From Brachybacterium aquaticum (lineage in GTDB: Bacteria > Actinomycetota > Actinomycetes > Actinomycetales > Dermabacteraceae): a stretch of 64,000 bases of DNA. A model generated the notes under the pieces. It saw only the letters and a list, made by a program, of their open reading frames with translations, searched no databases and was not told where the DNA came from. This document shows positions 33,547 to 42,167 of this stretch, in pieces. Position 1 is the first letter of the stretch, and every line of letters starts with the position of its first letter. A program made the translations under genes and the position numbers. The stretch is taken from assembly GCF_014204755.1 (NCBI RefSeq), contig NZ_JACHLZ010000001.1:3385337-3449336 (forward strand), written 5' to 3'.

Positions 33547-34715
33547 CGCTGCTGGTCCATGTCCTTCTTGTCCTCGGCGCGCAGGCCGGTCCAGTTGTCG
33601 CCGGTCTCGAACCGGTAGGAGTCGTCGAAGGCGCCCCGCTCGGCCTCGGCGGCGGCGACCCGGCCCGCGTGGGTGGGCGCCTCGGGGACGTCGGCCGGCT
33701 TGCGGGCCTCGAGCTCGCGGCGCAGCACGGGAACGACCTCGGTGCCCAGCAGCTCGATCTGCTCCATGACGGTCTTGTGCGGCAGGCCGGCGTGGTCCAT
33801 GAGGAACAGCTGGCGCTGGTAGTCGCCCACGTGGTCGGCCATGGTCAGGTAGCGCTCGACGACCTGCTCCGGGGAGCCGACGGTGAGCGGCGTGGCCTTG
33901 GTGAAGTCCTCCATCGAGGGGCCGCCGCCGTAGACGGGGGCGTTGTCGAAGTAGGGGCGGAACTCGTCGACCGCGTCCTGGGAGTTCTTGCGCATGAAGG
34001 CCTGGCCGCCGAGGCCGACGATCGCCTGGTGCGCCTTGCCATGCCCGTAGTGCTCGTAGCGCTCCCGGTACAGCTGGACCATCTGCTTGGTGTGGCTCAT
34101 GGGCCAGAAGATGTTGTTGTGGAAGAAGCCGTCGCCGTAGTACGCGGCCTGCTCCGCGATCTGCGGGGAGCGGATCGAGCCGTGCCACACGAACGGCGCC
34201 ACACCGTCCAACGGGCGCGGGGTGGAGGTGAACTGCTGCAGCGGGGTGCGGAACTGTCCCTCCCAGTCCACGACGTCCTCGCGCCACAGCCGGTGCAGCA
34301 GCTCGTAGTTCTCGACCGCCAGCTCGATGCCCTTGCGGATGTCCTTGCCGAACCACGGGTAGACGGGGCCCGTGTTGCCGCGGCCCATCACGAGGTCGAC
34401 GCGGCCGCCGGTGAGGTGCTGCAGCATCGCGTAGTCCTCGGCGATCTTCACCGGGTCGTTGGTGGTGATCAGCGTGGTCGCGGTGGAGAGGATGATCTTC
34501 TCCGTCTGCGCGCCGACGTAGGCGAGGGTGGTGGTGGGGGAGGAGGTGACGAACGGCGGGTTGTGGTGCTCGCCGATCGCGAAGACGTCCAGGCCCACCT
34601 GCTCGGCGAGCTTGCCCTGCTCGACCATGGACTTCAGGCGCTCGTTCTCGGTGGGCACCTTGCCGGTCAGGGGATCGGGGGTGATGTCGGCGATGGTGAA
34701 GATTCCGAACTGCAT
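33543..34715 (-). CDS. LLM-class flavin-dependent oxidoreductase (CE1758-type)
   Basis: The product is 390 aa of luciferase-like barrel: MQFGIFTIADITPDPLTGKV, GEHHNPPFVTSSPTTTLA, RVDLVMGRGNTGPVYPWFG, PFVWHGSIRSPQIAEQAA and a C-terminal helical tail. It uses reduced FMN from the downstream reductase. GAGGAG precedes the ATG. An unusually AT-rich promoter lies upstream (34745-34785). The physiological reaction is unknown. Confidence 0.93.
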   Translation of the reverse strand: MQFGIFTIADITPDPLTGKVPTENERLKSMVEQGKLAEQVGLDVFAIGEHHNPPFVTSSPTTTLAYVGAQTEKIILSTATTLITTNDPVKIAEDYAMLQHLTGGRVDLVMGRGNTGPVYPWFGKDIRKGIELAVENYELLHRLWREDVVDWEGQFRTPLQQFTSTPRPLDGVAPFVWHGSIRSPQIAEQAAYYGDGFFHNNIFWPMSHTKQMVQLYRERYEHYGHGKAHQAIVGLGGQAFMRKNSQDAVDEFRPYFDNAPVYGGGPSMEDFTKATPLTVGSPEQVVERYLTMADHVGDYQRQLFLMDHAGLPHKTVMEQIELLGTEVVPVLRRELEARKPADVPEAPTHAGRVAAAEAERGAFDDSYRFETGDNWTGLRAEDKKDMDQQR

Positions 34716-34744
34716 GATGGTGGGGCTCCTCGGGTGGATCTCGG

Positions 34745-34785
34745 AAGATAATTCAACTTTAAACTACTTTCGAGTGGAGACGCAA
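34745..34785 (-). promoter_or_regulatory. AT-rich promoter of the flavin oxidoreductase operon
   Basis: This is one of the few AT-rich islands in the window. On the minus strand TTGCGT (34785-34780), 17 nt, and TTAAAG/TAAAGT form a possible -35/-10 pair about 40 nt before the start. The word AGTTTAAAGTT is near-palindromic and could be a redox-regulator site. Confidence 0.4.
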
Positions 34786-34884
34786 GCGGCATGTGGCGCC
34801 GGTCGCTCGCAAGCGGCCGACGGGGCGGTCCGTCCGCCCCGAATGTGACCCGCCGGTCACCGGTGACTGGCAGGATGGCGTTCC

Positions 34885-37035
34885 ATGACGCGAGAAAGCA
34901 TCGAGACCCTGTTGGACGCGAGCCGGCTGTCTGGCCTGGAGACCACCGCGCGAGGTCGGGTGCTCGCCACCGTCGCCCGGCCCGACGCGAAGGGCACCTC
35001 CTACCGCCGCACCCTGGTGGAGCTCGACGGGGAGCGGATCCTGCCGCTGACCCGGGGCAGCGCCTCGATCGGCTCCGTCGCCGCCGCGGAGGACGGCACC
35101 ACCTTCTTCACCGCCAAGCGCGTGGGCGAGGACGGCGAGGAGGCCGAGGACGCCCAGCTGTGGGCGCTGCCCGTGCGCGGAGAGGCCCGCGAGCTCGCCT
35201 CCCGCACCGGCGGCTTCGGCAGCCTGCAGGTCGCGGGGAACCGCCTGATCGCCGTGCTCGAGGTGCACTCGCAGGCGGCCGACGAGACCGAGCACGCGGA
35301 GCTCACCGGCGAGCGCACGAAGGCCAAGGTCAGTGCGGCACTGCACGCCGAGTTCCCGACCCGCTACTGGGACCACGACCTCGGCCCCACCCGTCCGGTG
35401 CTCGCCGTCGCCGAGCTGCCCGAGGACCTCTTCAGCGCCGAGGCGACGCTCCCGCCTGGTGCGGAGGAGGTTGGTGCGGGCTCCGAGGACGGCGCGGGCG
35501 CCGCGAGCGCGCCCGACGCGGACACCCCGTCGGCCGCCGTTGCCGAGCCCCCGTCGGCCGACGCCGACCCCACCGCCGAGGACCCCGCCTCAGACGCCCC
35601 GCGCCGCCAGGTCCTCCACTTCCGCCACCTCGCCCTGCCGCCCGGCCGACTGCGCGAGGTCACCGTCGATCGCGCGGGCGAGCGGGCGCTGGTCGCGATG
35701 TCGGACTCCCGGGGCGACCTGCTCGCCGCGAGCGACCTGTACCTCCTGGACCTCACCGGCGACACCCCGCCGCGCCTGCTGCGGGAGGCGACCGCGCAGG
35801 GCGAGCACTCCCCGGGCGCGTTCAGCCCCGACGGCACCCGCGCCGTGATCGTGCGCGAGCAGCACTGGAGCGGCGAGGCCGCCCTCGACGTGCACGCCGA
35901 GGTGCTCGACCTCGCCACCGGCGAGTCCACCGATGTGTGGCCGGAGCTGGACCGGTGGGTGCACCCGGAGTGGCTGGACGACAGCACCCTGGTCGCGACC
36001 AGCGACGACCAGGGCCGCGGCGCCGTGTGGTCCGGTGCGGTCGATGCCGCCGCCCCCCGACTGCTCACCGGCGGTCCGGGCCAGGACCTCGCCTTCTCCT
36101 CACTCTCCGTCGCCGGCGGCCGGCTGATCGCCCTCGCCTCCGGGATCTCGGTCGCCCCGCACCCGGTGCGGATCGACCCCGTCACGGGCGAGGTGACTGC
36201 GCTGCCGAACCCGGCCGACGAGGTGCCCCAGCCCGGCACGCTCACCGAGGTCACCGCCACCGCCGAGGACGGCACCGCCCTGCGCGCCTGGCTGCGCCTG
36301 CCCGACGGGGAGGGCCCGCATCCGCTGGTGGTCTTCGCGCACGGCGGCCCGTGGGGCTCGTGGAACGCGTGGACCTACCGCTGGAACCCCGGCCCCTTCG
36401 TCGCGGCGGGCTACGCGGTGCTGCTGCCGGACCCCGCGATCTCCACCGGCTACGGCCAGGCCATGATCGAGCGCGGCCAGCACGAGCTCGGCGGCGCGCC
36501 CTACACCGACATCATGGCGCTGACCGATGCGACCGTCGCCCGGGACGACATCGACGAGACCGCGACCGCCTTCGCCGGCGGCTCCTACGGCGGGTACATG
36601 GCCAACTGGGTCGCCGGGCACACCGGCGAGCGGTTCCGCTGCATCGTCACCCACGCCTCCCTGTGGGACACCGAGTCGATGGGCCACACCACCGACAACG
36701 CCGGCTGGGAGCGCTCGATGCGCGCCCAGAACCAGCTCTACAACCCCAAGGCCTCGGTCGCCGAGATCCGGGTGCCGATGCTGGTCATCCACGGTGACAA
36801 GGACTACCGAGTCCCGATCGCGCAGGGCCACGCCCTCTGGTACGACCTGCACGAGTTCTCCGCGACCCCGCGCGACGAGCAGGGCCGCACCCGCCACCGC
36901 TACCTGTACTTCCCCGACGAGGGCCACTGGATCCTCGGCCGCGGCAATGCGCAGGTCTGGTACGAGACCTTCCTCGGCTTCCTCGACGAGCACGTGCGCG
37001 GTGCGCAGTGGGAGCGGCCCGCGACGCTCGGGTGA
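34885..37035 (+). CDS. S9 prolyl oligopeptidase family serine peptidase
   Basis: The product is 716 aa. An N-terminal beta-propeller (about 1-450) is followed by an alpha/beta hydrolase domain with HGGPWGSWNAW, the nucleophile GGSYGGYM (S567), the Asp in HGDKDYRVP (D640) and the His in DEGHWI (H681). There is no signal peptide, so it is a cytosolic acylaminoacyl/oligopeptidase-type enzyme. Residues about 195-235 form an Ala/Asp/Pro-rich insert in the propeller, with CCCCGTCGGCC motifs at 35528 and 35555. The ATG follows CAGGAT plus 8 nt. Confidence 0.93.
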   Translation: MTRESIETLLDASRLSGLETTARGRVLATVARPDAKGTSYRRTLVELDGERILPLTRGSASIGSVAAAEDGTTFFTAKRVGEDGEEAEDAQLWALPVRGEARELASRTGGFGSLQVAGNRLIAVLEVHSQAADETEHAELTGERTKAKVSAALHAEFPTRYWDHDLGPTRPVLAVAELPEDLFSAEATLPPGAEEVGAGSEDGAGAASAPDADTPSAAVAEPPSADADPTAEDPASDAPRRQVLHFRHLALPPGRLREVTVDRAGERALVAMSDSRGDLLAASDLYLLDLTGDTPPRLLREATAQGEHSPGAFSPDGTRAVIVREQHWSGEAALDVHAEVLDLATGESTDVWPELDRWVHPEWLDDSTLVATSDDQGRGAVWSGAVDAAAPRLLTGGPGQDLAFSSLSVAGGRLIALASGISVAPHPVRIDPVTGEVTALPNPADEVPQPGTLTEVTATAEDGTALRAWLRLPDGEGPHPLVVFAHGGPWGSWNAWTYRWNPGPFVAAGYAVLLPDPAISTGYGQAMIERGQHELGGAPYTDIMALTDATVARDDIDETATAFAGGSYGGYMANWVAGHTGERFRCIVTHASLWDTESMGHTTDNAGWERSMRAQNQLYNPKASVAEIRVPMLVIHGDKDYRVPIAQGHALWYDLHEFSATPRDEQGRTRHRYLYFPDEGHWILGRGNAQVWYETFLGFLDEHVRGAQWERPATLG

Positions 37036-37064
37036 GCGCCGGGGCGGGCGTCGTTCCGGCGCTC
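37034..37064. terminator. Terminator between convergent peptidase and pseudo-peptidase genes
   Basis: GAGCGCCGG / CCGGCGCTC stem (9 bp) with a 13-nt loop, starting at the peptidase stop codon. It may serve both strands. Confidence 0.55.
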
Positions 37065-37096
37065 GCTCCCCGTCTCGGGGGCTCGGACTGCAGGCC

Positions 37097-39010
37097 TCAG
37101 ACGACCGCCTCCGCCGCGGCGTCCCAGGTGCTGCACGCCTCGAGGCTCCCGCCGCCGTCGCGACCCGCGGCGACCCAGGCCGCCCGGGTCGCGGGGGAGG
37201 GCTCCCCGGCGGTGGCGGGGGCGGCCTGCGCCTCGACGGAGGCGACGAAGCCTGCGACGCGGCCTCCCGGGCGGACCCCGTCGGGCATCCCGAACGCGGC
37301 CGCGGAGGACAGGCACGAGACCTGCAGGGCGTAGCGGCGCTGGGCCTCCTCCGCGCGGGTCGGGTCGTCCGCGAGCGCGATCAGCAGCGCCCCGAAGTAG
37401 CCGTCGAGGTCCGCGCTGGCCAGGGCGAAGATCGAGTACGAGTAGGACAGGTGCCACATGTACAGCTGCGACGCCTCCTCGGCCGAAGCGTTGGAGAACC
37501 CGGGATCCCAGGCGGCCGGCCAGTACAGCGTGTTGTCGTCGTGGCACACCACCGGCGACGCCTCCGAGAAGCGCACCGGATCGCAGGCGGCGGCCTCCGG
37601 CAGCGCATCCACGGTGTAGACCACGATCGCGGGGCCCTCGAAGTCGATGCCCTGCGGGTCCAGCGCCCCGGCCCACATCTCCTCCAGGCATGCCGCACCT
37701 GCCTCGAGGTAGCCCTGCAGCTCGGCCTCGGGCACGGCCCCGCCTGCGGACTCCGGCAGGGCGCATTGGTCGACCTGCGGCAGCTGCGCGCTGACCAGCG
37801 GGTTGTCGGCGAGGACCTGCTGCAGCTGGTCGGCGTCGCCGCCGGGCACCTGGTCATCGCCCAGCGGCTGCCACACGCCCGGCTCTGTGGCGGGTTCCGC
37901 GTCGCTCTGCTCGGCGGAGCTGCTCGCGGTCGCCACCGGCTCGGGATCGCTGTCGCGTCCGTTCAGCCATACGGTGGCGAGCCCGCCGCCGACGCCGAGA
38001 AGCAGCAGCAGCGCGCAGCCGAAGGCGATCGCCGGCACGAGCAGTCCGCGCCGCCGCGGGGAGCGCGTCGCGTCGATCCCCGGCGGGGCGGACGGGGAGC
38101 CCGGCCCGCCGGAGCCCGTCCCACTGGAGCCCGTCCCTCCGGTTGTGGTTGCGCGCGCGGGCGCGGCGGGTGTGCCCGCAGGGGATCCGGCAGACGAACT
38201 GGCGGTCGGGGTCCCCGCCCGCCGGGGCGTGGCCGACGAGGCTGAGGGAGACCCGGCCGACGGGGAAGCGCTGCGGGCAAGGGTGGCCGAGAGGCCCGCA
38301 GAGGCGGGCGACGCTCCAGACAACGCGGCCGGTGCCGCGCTGTGCGGTGAGGCGGAGGACGGCGTCCCGGCAGGGCTGCTCCCGGACCGCCTGCCCTCCG
38401 GCTGTGCGCTCGAGACCGACGGGGCCGACGCCCACGGATCGGAGGCCGGCAGCACCCCGGGGGCGGAGCTCTGCTGGTCCTCCTCGAAGCGCGGCCTGCG
38501 GTCGAAGCGCTGGATCGGGGCGTCGTCGGGGACGATCGTGCGGGCCAACGGGACCTGCGCGATGAAGTCGTCACCTGCGGGAGCACTGCCGTTCGCGGGC
38601 TCGCACGCGTCAGTGTGGTCGAGCTCCGAGGGGCGGCGGGCCACGGTGTCCTCGACGTTGCCCGGCCGGCGCTTCACTGTGTCCTCGACGTCGGGGGCGA
38701 GGGGAGAGCCCGAGAATGCGGCCTGGGCGGCGGATGGGCGCAGGATCGTGTCTTCGTCGGGCAGATCATCGTCCGTCGGGGTCGGGGCCTGGGCGCCCGG
38801 CCGACGGTCCAGGGTGTCCTCGTCCACCTCGGTCTCGTCGGTCGCCGTCTCGTCGGCCGGATGGTCCCAGGGTGCGCGGGCTCCGCTCTCGTCGGCCGTG
38901 CCCGACCTGCCGACATGCGACGGCCCGCCGCCCGCCCGCAGCCCGGGGGCCGGGCGCAGGACGGTGTCCTCGAGGTCGGGCTCGTCGGGCCCGTGGGTCC
39001 CCTCGCTCAT
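37097..39010 (-). CDS. Membrane-anchored protein: EDTV repeats plus inactive YpfJ-like domain
   Basis: The product is 637 aa. The cytoplasmic half has five EDT motifs (LEDTVLRP, DEDTLDRRP, DEDTILRP, VEDTVKRRP, VEDTVARRP), then a long Ser/Ala/Pro-rich region. One transmembrane helix (about 325-350) leads to an external domain of about 270 residues. That domain matches its neighbour (39090-40475): VVYT, a Cys before NTLYWP, HLSYSYSI, and RRYALQVSCLS. These align by pattern with neutral zinc metallopeptidases of the YpfJ type, but the HExxH and the Glu of ELQADC are replaced. EDT(V/I)xR resembles phosphothreonine motifs read by FHA domains, so kinase control is plausible. Function is inferred only. 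Confidence 0.8.
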   Translation of the reverse strand: MSEGTHGPDEPDLEDTVLRPAPGLRAGGGPSHVGRSGTADESGARAPWDHPADETATDETEVDEDTLDRRPGAQAPTPTDDDLPDEDTILRPSAAQAAFSGSPLAPDVEDTVKRRPGNVEDTVARRPSELDHTDACEPANGSAPAGDDFIAQVPLARTIVPDDAPIQRFDRRPRFEEDQQSSAPGVLPASDPWASAPSVSSAQPEGRRSGSSPAGTPSSASPHSAAPAALSGASPASAGLSATLARSASPSAGSPSASSATPRRAGTPTASSSAGSPAGTPAAPARATTTGGTGSSGTGSGGPGSPSAPPGIDATRSPRRRGLLVPAIAFGCALLLLLGVGGGLATVWLNGRDSDPEPVATASSSAEQSDAEPATEPGVWQPLGDDQVPGGDADQLQQVLADNPLVSAQLPQVDQCALPESAGGAVPEAELQGYLEAGAACLEEMWAGALDPQGIDFEGPAIVVYTVDALPEAAACDPVRFSEASPVVCHDDNTLYWPAAWDPGFSNASAEEASQLYMWHLSYSYSIFALASADLDGYFGALLIALADDPTRAEEAQRRYALQVSCLSSAAAFGMPDGVRPGGRVAGFVASVEAQAAPATAGEPSPATRAAWVAAGRDGGGSLEACSTWDAAAEAVV

Positions 39011-39089
39011 CCTGCTCCTGCCGACGTTCTGCTGGTGGGGCTCGCCCTCGCCCGCCGTGCGGCGGGGAGGACCGGTGCGGGGAGGCGGA

Positions 39090-40475
39090 TCAGGTGACCT
39101 GGTCCGCGTCGGCCGTCCAGGTGTTGCACGTGGTCAGGTCGCCGCCGGAGCCGAAGCCGGCCTCCAGCCAGCGCACCCGCGCCTCGGGGCTGATGGTGCG
39201 CGGGGGCGTGCCCTCGGTCCAGCTGGTCGGATCGGTCAGCGCGTCGCGCAGCTCGGAGGTGGGCTCCGCCGAGGACGGCATCTGCATGGTCGAGGCCGCG
39301 GCGATGCACTGCCACTGCAGGTTGTATCGGCGCCAGGCCTCGATGCCGCGCTCCTCGTCGGTGCCCTCGAGCTGGTCGGCGAGGGTCGTGTAGTAGGTGC
39401 CCAGCGAGCTGTTCCACGACACCGCCTGTGTGTACATGTAAGCGAGGTCGAAGAGGTACGCGCCCGGGATCGCGGCCTCGTCCTGGATGCCCACGCCCGT
39501 GCCGTAGCCCTCGGGCCAGTAGATGGTGGAGTTGAGGTTGCACATGCGCGGCTGGTCGGCGCTGAAGTTCGACTCGCACGGCGAGTCCGAGGGGATGTCC
39601 GGGTGCGTGTAGACCACGACGGTCGGCGAGACCCAGGGCAGCTCGCGATCGGAGCTGGCGGTGGCCCAGACCTGGTTCAGGCAGGTCGTGGCGGCGTCGA
39701 GCACGGCCTGCTGCTGCTCCTTGGTGGGCTCGGACGGGGTGGCCGGCAGGTCGCAGCTGCCGACGTCGGGCAGCTTCCCCGCGCTGAGCGGGTTGTCGGC
39801 CATGATCGCCCAGAGGTCGTCCGCATCGCCCGGCGGGACGTCGATCTGCGAGATGACCGTGAAGCCGCTGCCCTCGTCCTCCGGAGTGCTCGTCGCCTCC
39901 GTGGGCGAGGTCGTCTCCGGAGGGTTGGTGGTCCCGGTTGCTGTGGGCGGCTCGGTGGCCGCGGTGGACGGATCGCCGCCGGCGGCCGGCTCCCCGCTGC
40001 GGAGCGCCAGGAACGCGACCCCGCCGCCGACCACGAGGATCAGGACGACGACGCAGCTCGCGGCGACCGCGAGCAGCGCCCACGGGCGCTTCTTCTGCGG
40101 CGGCTGCGGCGGCGGACCCTGCGGGCCGCCGGGGCCGCCCGGACCCTGAGGGCCGCCATAGCCCGGACCCTGAGGGCCGCCATAGCCCGGACCCTGAGGG
40201 CCGCCGAAGCCGGGTCCCTGCGGTCCGCCGAAGCCGCTGTTCTGGGGAGCGCCGTAGTCGTTGCCCTGGGGTGCGCCGTACCCGTTGCCGTGAGGGGCTC
40301 CAGAGCTGTTGCCCTGCGGGGCGCCCTGCCCGGAGCCCTGCTGCTGCCACGGCTGCTGCCACTGCCCGCCCCCGTGCGAGCCCGGCTGCCCCGGCTGACC
40401 TGACTGCCCGCCCTGCTGGCCTGGCGGACCGCCCTGCTGCGGCCCTCCGGGACCACCCCACCCTGAGTTCGACAT
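39090..40475 (-). CDS. Membrane-anchored protein with Gly/Pro/Gln-rich tail and inactive YpfJ-like domain
   Basis: The product is 461 aa, a paralogue of the upstream-coordinate neighbour. Residues 1-125 are a Gly/Gln/Pro tail with GGPQGPGY repeats. One transmembrane helix (about 133-158) and a Thr/Pro linker follow, then an external domain with four or more Cys. NSTIYWPEGY, DLAYMYTQ and RYNLQWQC occupy the places of the YpfJ substrate strand, HExGHxxQ and ELQADC. The zinc ligands are therefore missing. The two genes are 79 bp apart on the same strand and may be co-expressed. A scaffold or peptidoglycan-associated role is possible but unproven. Confidence 0.82.
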   Translation of the reverse strand: MSNSGWGGPGGPQQGGPPGQQGGQSGQPGQPGSHGGGQWQQPWQQQGSGQGAPQGNSSGAPHGNGYGAPQGNDYGAPQNSGFGGPQGPGFGGPQGPGYGGPQGPGYGGPQGPGGPGGPQGPPPQPPQKKRPWALLAVAASCVVVLILVVGGGVAFLALRSGEPAAGGDPSTAATEPPTATGTTNPPETTSPTEATSTPEDEGSGFTVISQIDVPPGDADDLWAIMADNPLSAGKLPDVGSCDLPATPSEPTKEQQQAVLDAATTCLNQVWATASSDRELPWVSPTVVVYTHPDIPSDSPCESNFSADQPRMCNLNSTIYWPEGYGTGVGIQDEAAIPGAYLFDLAYMYTQAVSWNSSLGTYYTTLADQLEGTDEERGIEAWRRYNLQWQCIAAASTMQMPSSAEPTSELRDALTDPTSWTEGTPPRTISPEARVRWLEAGFGSGGDLTTCNTWTADADQVT

Positions 40476-40821
40476 CGGCTTCCCCTCGCTCGCGCCACCT
40501 CGTTGCTCCGGGAAGGATATCTGTGCAGGCCGCGGCGGGGGAGGCGGTCTCGGAGCCCGCGGGCGTCCGACGGGCCGGTGACTCGCGGGTCACCAGGCCC
40601 TGACGTGCGACGTTCGCGGAGGAGGGGGAGCGTATCCCGATGCGGTCACGACTCCGGGCAGGGCGGGGGCGGTCGGCGGCTGTGGGAGGCGCCCGGTGCC
40701 GCCCGTCGGTGGCGGGTGCAGATCCCGAGGTGGCTCGGGGCCGGGCCCTCTCCGTGCGGAGTGTCCGGGCATGCGAACGGCCCCTGACTGCGAAACCGCA
40801 GGTCAGGGGCCGTTCGTTCGG
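40476..40821. other. 346-bp region upstream of the pseudo-peptidase pair
   Basis: No gene is called. It contains GC-rich direct-repeat fragments and, at the right end, the terminator of tRNA-Ser (40778-40812). Confidence 0.5.
40778..40812 (-). terminator. Terminator of tRNA-Ser
   Basis: An 11-bp stem CGGCCCCTGAC / GTCAGGGGCCG lies 10 nt past the tRNA 3' end on the minus strand. Confidence 0.7.
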
Positions 40822-40906
40822 CGGAGGATGGGGGATTTGAACCCCCGAGGGCGTTAACCCAACACGCGTTCCAGGCGTGCGCCATAGGCCGCTAGGCGAA
40901 TCCTCC
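40822..40906 (-). tRNA. tRNA-Ser (anticodon GGA)
   Basis: On the minus strand the acceptor stem GGAGGAT pairs with ATCCTCC. The D-arm, anticodon stem CACGC/GCGTG with loop CTGGAAC (anticodon GGA), a long variable arm as expected for serine, and T-arm GGGGG-TTCAAAT-CCCCC are all present. Length is 85 nt with discriminator G. The 3' CCA is not encoded. It reads UCC and UCU codons. Confidence 0.95.
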
Positions 40907-40974
40907 AGCGCTCAACATGAGCGGTGACCAGAGTACCTGAGAGGCCAGGTCCGCGCGAACCGAGCGGACGCAGG

Positions 40975-42033
40975 TCACACTCCCTCGCCCGAGGGGTCTC
41001 CCGAGTCCTCGCCCGAGGCGTCTACCGAGCGCGCCGCCCGTGCCGGTCCCGGGCCCGTGGAGTCCCGCACCCGCAGCACCGGCTCCGCGATGCTGCGCGA
41101 GTCCGTCACCCGCCCCTCCCTGCGCTCCTGCACCATCCGCGCCGCGATCCGCCCCATCTCTTGGCGGGGCTGGTTCACGCTGGTCAGGTGCGGGCGCACG
41201 GTGAGTGCGACCGCCGAGGAGTCGTAGCCGACCACGCTCAGCTGCCCCGGCACGGCGACGCCCAGATCCGCCGCGCGGTGCAGCACCCGCACCGCGGCGA
41301 TGTCGTTGGCGGCGAACACCGCGGTCGGCGCGCCAGGGTCGCCGCGCCGCAGGCCGCGCAGGAGCATGTCGATCCCGGCGTCGGCCGAGTCCGGGCCGAT
41401 CACCTCGACCCCGTCCTCCAGCCCGAGCCTCCGCGCCTCCGCGAGGAAGCCTGTGCGCCGCACGGCCGGACCGGGACGGCTGGACAAGGTCACGTGCGCG
41501 AGGCGGCGGTGCCCGGCCTCGACGAGGTGGCGCACCGCGAGCGCCGCCCCGACGGTGTCGTCCGTGATCACCGCGTCCGTACCCGGCACCGGATCCTGCA
41601 TCCGCCCGATCACCGTCACCGGCACGATGCGGCCGGCCCGCTCGAGCGCCGCGGGCGGCAGCCACGTGGTCACGGCGATGATCCCGTCCACCTCGAGGTC
41701 CAGCAGGCGCGCCAGCTGCCGCTCCAGGTGCGCACTGTCGCGGCGGCCGTGGGCGATCACCACCCCGGCGCCGAGCCCCTCCGCGGTCGCCTCGATGCCC
41801 GCGATGACATCGGTGTGGTAAGGGTTCCCGAGGTCCGTGGGCAGCACCCCGAACAGGGAGGCCGCGCTGCGGCGGCGCCGGTACCCGAGCATTCGCGCGG
41901 CCTCGAGCACGCGGGCCCGGGTCGCCGGCGCGATGCCTGGGCGGTCGTTCAGCGCCATCGACGCCGCGGCCGACGACACCCCCGCGGAACGTGCCACCTC
42001 GGCGAGCGTGGGGCGGGGCGCAGTGGTGGACAC
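40975..42033 (-). CDS. LacI-family transcriptional regulator
   Basis: The product is 352 aa from a GTG. The HTH (LAEVARSAGVSSAAASMALN) and hinge (MLGYRRRRSAASLFG) are present, but the hinge Ala/Leu pair is less typical. The sensor domain runs from VLPTDLGNPYHTDVI to PHLTSVNQPRQEMG. The last 30 residues are a Ser/Asp/Gly tail. It is divergent from the HAD/ECF genes with about 130 bp between, so it may regulate them. The effector is unknown. Confidence 0.9.
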   Translation of the reverse strand: MSTTAPRPTLAEVARSAGVSSAAASMALNDRPGIAPATRARVLEAARMLGYRRRRSAASLFGVLPTDLGNPYHTDVIAGIEATAEGLGAGVVIAHGRRDSAHLERQLARLLDLEVDGIIAVTTWLPPAALERAGRIVPVTVIGRMQDPVPGTDAVITDDTVGAALAVRHLVEAGHRRLAHVTLSSRPGPAVRRTGFLAEARRLGLEDGVEVIGPDSADAGIDMLLRGLRRGDPGAPTAVFAANDIAAVRVLHRAADLGVAVPGQLSVVGYDSSAVALTVRPHLTSVNQPRQEMGRIAARMVQERREGRVTDSRSIAEPVLRVRDSTGPGPARAARSVDASGEDSGDPSGEGV

Positions 42034-42154
42034 CTCACCGGTCTACCAGGCGATTCCTGCACTGTGACCGGCACTTCTGAAGACTTTCAGTCCCTGACCC
42101 GAAGGCGTGGCAACCGGTTCATCCTCCGTTCATGGCACGCCTGCCGGACCGGCC

Positions 42155-42160
42155 TAGCGT
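42155..42160 (+). promoter_or_regulatory. -10 box TAGCGT, leaderless start candidate
   Basis: TAGCGT is followed by 7 nt and GTG at 42168. This supports the GTG over the ATG at 42132 for the double HAD protein. Confidence 0.4.
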
Positions 42161-42167
42161 CGAGGAC

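Noticed and set aside
40822..40906. tRNA as an attachment site for an integrated element
   Set aside because: No integrase and no direct repeat of the tRNA 3' end were found in the window.
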